Assembly (NCBI GenBank): GCA_035222895.1
Contig: JAVYIG010006602.1
Span: 51,057-115,056 of the forward strand
Source: Strongylocentrotus droebachiensis
Lineage: Eukaryota > Echinodermata > Echinoidea > Camarodonta > Strongylocentrotidae
Length of the DNA: 64,000 nucleotides
Direction of reading: 5' to 3'
Each line of letters begins with the position of its first letter. Position 1 is the first letter of the stretch. The notes under the pieces are model-generated. The model was given only the letters and a program-made list of their open reading frames with translations, had not been told where the DNA came from and ran no database searches. Made by a program: the position numbers and the translations under genes. This document shows, piece after piece, positions 52,201 to 58,200 of this stretch.

Positions 52201-55200
52201 CCATTAAAGATATACATTGATAAATATACAAAAACAATTTTTTAACCTAAAGCATAACCTCTGCACTTTTTCTAAGAAAATTTTGAAATACTCACAAACA
52301 GGTTGAATTTAAGGATGGACAGATGATGGAAATGAAATGGAACTAATGGGAACTAAACGCACGGGCAATATTAACCAGTTCCGATTGGCTGCATGATTAA
52401 AAAAGCAATTTTTCTATTTAATCAACTTTTTTCATGCTTCTTTTCTGAAACAGATGAGCTTCCATCGGGAGAGATATCTCTTTACGGATGTGAGGGTCTC
52501 GATGCGGAGCTGTCCCTCTCGTGTCCAGACGGAACCTACATCTCCATCAACGACGCATTCTACGGACGGACCCAGGTCGGTAGCTCGTCCTACGTATGTC
52601 CCGCGGCCGATGGCAATGACGATATTACCAATTGTCGGTCCAGCGACACGCAGGCCATCGTCGAGTCATACTGCCAGGACCAAAGAACATGCAGTATTCC
52701 GGTGAGTACTTATTTATACCTCAGTCACACGGCCAGACTGACCCTAACTGACCATTAAAGAAATAAAATGACCGTTAAAGCAACAGGACACTGGTCATTT
52801 GGGAAAATTTAATTTGTTTACCTTTTTAAATGTGTAGGTGTGTAATTGGGTTTTTACAGACATGTATCAATCAGATATGATTATTTACGTCTGGGGACTG
52901 ACCTTTAACTTCACCATCCGAGAGACATGACTCAGTTTGGAACCTGCGTCCTCGGCTGAATCGTCCTCGGCTGAATCGGTTTATAACTTACATTTTTAGC
53001 TGGATTACGGGCGCACGCCACAACACCCCGCTAGATGATCTGGGCCCCAGTCTTATAATGAGTTCCTATTATTTGTAACTTATTTGCGACTGATATCAAC
53101 CGCAACTATGTTAATAGGAGACATGGGACTGCAAATATGTAATTAATTAGAAGACTGGCGATCGATTTGGATCAATCGCAACAATTCATTAAAGACGGGC
53201 CCTGGTATAAGTCTTGTCTATGTGACTCCATGGGTGTTATTGGAATTAAACTTAAGTGTTCACCCACTGTAGTCACTCTTTTGTGTATGCAGCACATGGT
53301 ATTTTTTAATTTTGGTACTTGTATCTGGTGTATGTTTGACATGGACAAGATTTTAGATTTTATTTGACTCTATCTTGTACTCTAAGTAATATGGAAGTCA
53401 AAGCATTGCAAAGTAGAATGAATAGTAAACACAGAACTCACCCTCGTTCATCGATATTGGTTACAGGAAGAAATCATAGCCATTTTAATTTAATTATGTT
53501 TGTGTTGTTTTTATTCTGATTGTTAGGTTGATGGAAGCATTTTGACCTCAACTGACCCCTGCTCCAGCATATCCTCCAAGTATCTACAAGTTGACTATGA
53601 TTGCCTGGGTAAGACATCCTTTCTGCCTCAATCCGATGCTTCCATGGGAGTATTTCACAAAGACTAAGACCAACTTTAAGTTGGACTTAACTGTGGCAGG
53701 CTGTTCATGCCACTACTTGCTCTCACCATTATGATCTTTAGATAATATTTTTTCCTTCAATAAAGAACTATCGAAAATGTGAATTCTGTAGATTTGTGAC
53801 CATGATTTAAACGTCCCTTGAGAGACCACTACCAGTAAATGGTGATAGAAAGTTGTGGCATGAACAGCCTGCCATTGTTAAGTCCAACTTAAAGTCGATC
53901 TTGGTCTTTGTGAAACACTTCCCATGTCATACAATTCATCACTTCTGTAATCTTTATTACATAAAGATGCACATTCAATTAGTCTTTCACCGATGTACTT
54001 ATTCTAGGTTTAACGCAAGTCATAATTGTGACAAAATCTTATGGGGAATGGTAATTTTCATATGCAGCCACTGTTTTATGGAATAACTTGCTGATACACC
54101 TTAGAAAGTAATTTGAAAACATATATCTATTTAGCACTTTGTAAGATCTCACAAGTATGAACTTAGTGCACCATTTCCACTCCTTCTGTAATGACCGAAT
54201 CGCTCACAACTGTCCAAAAAGAAAGTCACTGTCAAAATGCATATGAAAGTCCTCCATCCTCTCTCGTCAGTACTTCACCAGTGCCTGGAAGTGACATCAG
54301 CAATGGAGATTTTGTTATGAAAAGTTACAGGGTTTATTGTTAGATCTTGTGTTCATATTTCCCTATGCTAAGATCACTAAACATGAACGATATAACAAGC
54401 AGTGCATACAGTATTTGGCAATAATACTCATTCATTTCATTTATTATTTAAGTTTCATTGCATTTCAGCATGACAATAAGTATATATTTGGGGGCAGCTT
54501 CTCAACATCCTCAGAAGTCTAAGTCCGTGGACATCTCATAGAAACGTGTGTTTATTCATTAACACACATTTCAATGCGACGACCAAGAAGTTGGACTTAT
54601 GATGATTTCAAGAAATGGCCCCTCGGTAAAAAAAAAAACAAGGCAACAAATAGCAAGGGGTAGTTAAAGTAGTTCCAGTTCAATGCGCCATAATTCAAGG
54701 TATGAATCAATCATTAAGAGTAATCGTTAAATCAGAAAGAAGTAATTTTGATGATGTTGAAACAATTCTAATAAATTTTCTCATTCTCTATCTCTAATTC
54801 AGCTGGGCGTCCGAAAAACGATTTCACCATGTACGCATGTCAAGATCACGATGATTTATCAGTAGAATGTCCCGTCGATTTCCCACATGTTAGGATCATT
54901 GAGGCAGAGTATGGAAGAACCGAAGGAGGTAAGTTTGCTCTTTCTTTTAACTCTTATCCTGCCATAATGAATACAGCCCAGAGCCACAGGGCTAATCCCC
55001 ATCGTGCCAAGCCACAGATCCCCCCTATGCCAAGTTTATTTTGAGATAATCTGATGCACGCGATGGTACGATCAATAGCACGTCCAAAGCACTCAGCACA
55101 GTACAATGAGCATGAACAATAACTGCTATTACGAATGCGAGCAAGCATGCATAAAGCAGTCAATCAATAGCGTACTCGCGTGTACCAAGCACTATAACGG

Positions 55201-58200
55201 TAGCGTGCATGCGGCCTTATGGCAGGATATGAGTTATATAAATTACGTCCTGTCCATCTAAGAAAGAAAAATATAAAATACAATATCAACATCTGAAAAA
55301 GGATATTTAACTTTGACCAACACCGTGTGTTAAATACCTTTTACCCTGCTGACTACTGAACTCTTTCATTACCATAGGCTTAATACAAGGGCCACCAGAT
55401 TCCCATAGGCAATGGGTTAAGATAAGTTTACTGCATCTGAAATTATCATGGTTAACCTCCTGTCGCAAAGTACAGTCGAACCTGTCTTAGCCGCTGCCTC
55501 TTTAAAGGGCACTTGTCTATAGTGGTCTCCTATATTTCTATATATGGTGGAACCTGTATAGAAAGGCCACCTGTCTAGAAGGCATCTTGTCTACAGTGTC
55601 CAATTTACATGTTGCCCTTGGATGACCTTGATAGACAGGTTTGTCTGTAGTAAAGTCGGAATGATCAAATCCACCCTCAGTTCAAAGAAATGAGCTCTTG
55701 CAATGAAGTTAAGTTATTTATCGGTTTACCACAAATGTTGATAGCAAACATGGAGGAATGAAACAATCAGATGAAAAATGTTGGCCTGAACTCACAAATG
55801 AGGTTCAAATTTAAGTAGAGTCAAAACATGGTTTACTCCTAAAATATATGTGAAGAAGTGTATATTGTTCTTTTATTAAAATTGAGGCAATGCATGTTCT
55901 TATGCTTTTGGAGGTTTAAATTATGATTTAAGATGAACCTTCATGCCTTAAAGGTAAAGACCAGTATTGGTAACACCCCAATTTCAAAAAATGAAATGGA
56001 AGCTCTCATTACCAATCATGTGAAAGAATATGTTTTGACTAATACATGATGATAAAAAAATTGCTGGGAAACCGCCTACTAATTCATATATTTGGTAAAT
56101 TTGTTTCTCTCATGGTCCTGTGAGAGATATAGGGTAGTCCCATATACATCTTTCTGTGTATAGTGCTTGTAACTTTACGAAGAATGGGCCAAATTTCTTA
56201 TCATTTTGATGATTCCAGAACCTTGCAGATGCTAGATGCTAGATGATCAACCTTTTCTGATCGATTCCACAAAGTTTCTTTCACAATTCAATCGCATGAC
56301 CATAACTGGTCTTTACCTTTAAGCTGTTGTCAACTCACTTTGTCAATATTTAGTATTGTTTTGATGGGTTTTATAAAATACTGATAGTGACTCATCAATC
56401 ATCATCCAATCCCGTCTCATTTTCCACACAAATCAGTTACGTTGCGCTTACCGAGAGAACCTCCCATCCTCCACCTAAACCTTTATGCCTTTAGCTGTTG
56501 TCAACTCACTTTGTCAATATTTAATGTTGTTTTGATGGATTTTATAAGGCTTACAGCATCAGTCATCATCCAATCTCATCCCATTTTCCAAACAGATCAA
56601 TTCCGTTGCGCCTACCGGGAGAACCTCCCATCCTTCACCTCGTTCCAGGGATGCGACACGCCTGGAGTTCTGACCGAAGCTCGATCTCTTTGCACCAATG
56701 AGAGGAACTGCACAGTACCCAGCCATTGGAAGTACTATGTCAACCAGGAGCCCTGCGTAGGAACATACAAGTACCTCAGGGTCACCTACAGATGTCTCAG
56801 TAAGTCTCCCGCACTAATAGGGATCCGGTATCTTTGCCTCAGATTCTGAAACAAATTCCTGGATTTAACTCATGCTGCAATGATAATTATAAACCTTTAG
56901 GTCAGTCAGGAACCCCATGACTTTCTGATTATCAAGATACATGTATATATGATTGGAAATCCCCCCCAAAATTGTGTTTTCCTAACGGTTTTCATATTAA
57001 ACACTAGTCTATTGGGGGAAACGAGTATGGTAAAACTGGTCACTCAAAGAATTTTACTTTTTTTGAGGCACTTCTTGATAATTTTGAAGCGCAATTGTTT
57101 AGGGCTTCAATATTACACCATATCACAGACACTGATAACACGTAGGGCCGTGCATCTCAGATTTAACATTGTTAAACAATGACTTTAGTCCATAGATTAC
57201 TGAATTCTCCCATTCCCCAAGGTATAATAAAACAACCACTTAGTTTCCATCGGCGTTGGTTTGAAACCTATTTATCAAAAGTTGGTAGGACGTAGGAAGG
57301 TGTGAAACTCATTTATATTCCAGCAAACATGTTTAAATAGTGCTTTAACCATTGATTATTGAATTCTAGCTTTCAATTACCTAGGCTCAGTATAATGTAC
57401 ATGTAGCATTTACCGGTATTTGGTTTCTGCTTTTAATGGGATGAAAACCTATTCATCAAGGGAATGGAGGGGACATACTTGCCATTTTTTTTTTAATTTG
57501 TTTGTATTTAGTTTGGAACAACTGCAGAATTTGTCAATACAGAAGTAAATCTAACCCTATTCCTGACCCTAACCCTGACCTTGGGGCTTTACCCTGATCC
57601 TAATCCTAACCCCAATCCTATCCTAATACATGTACATCATACAAATGCAAGATGGGATGTTATGCAGTTAAGACTTAATTTATGACTAATTTGAACAGTT
57701 GAACGTTTATAAATTAGGTATAGATGAGCAGTAAAGAATCTTTCTAGGATGCAAGTCTTCAATTGTGTTTAAACAAATATATGGTAATGAGCAATCAAAC
57801 AAGAATATATAAACCTTTATAGATTTCTTTGGTATATTTTATATGTGAGAAGATGGAAGTGTGAGAAGTTTATTTTCCTCCGTTTCCTTTAAAGCCTATC
57901 TGCAGTACTTTGGTCAGGAGGGATTAAACCTCACTGCTTGGTCACTGGCAGGTGGTTATGTCATCAAATCAGCTCTCCATTAACATTTTAAAAAGGGGAT
58001 CATGGGGGACCAACTGGTACCACTAAGGCATTATTGGCTATATGAGAGGGCGCAAGTAGATACAAGTAGTGCAGTCCCGCTTTAACTTACCCATACATGT
58101 ATTCGCTTCTAACCAACGGTTCTTGGCCTCCCATTGCCCCCTTTTTTCTTATGTTAATTGAGGTCTGATTTGATGAGATAACCACCTGCCAGTGACCATG

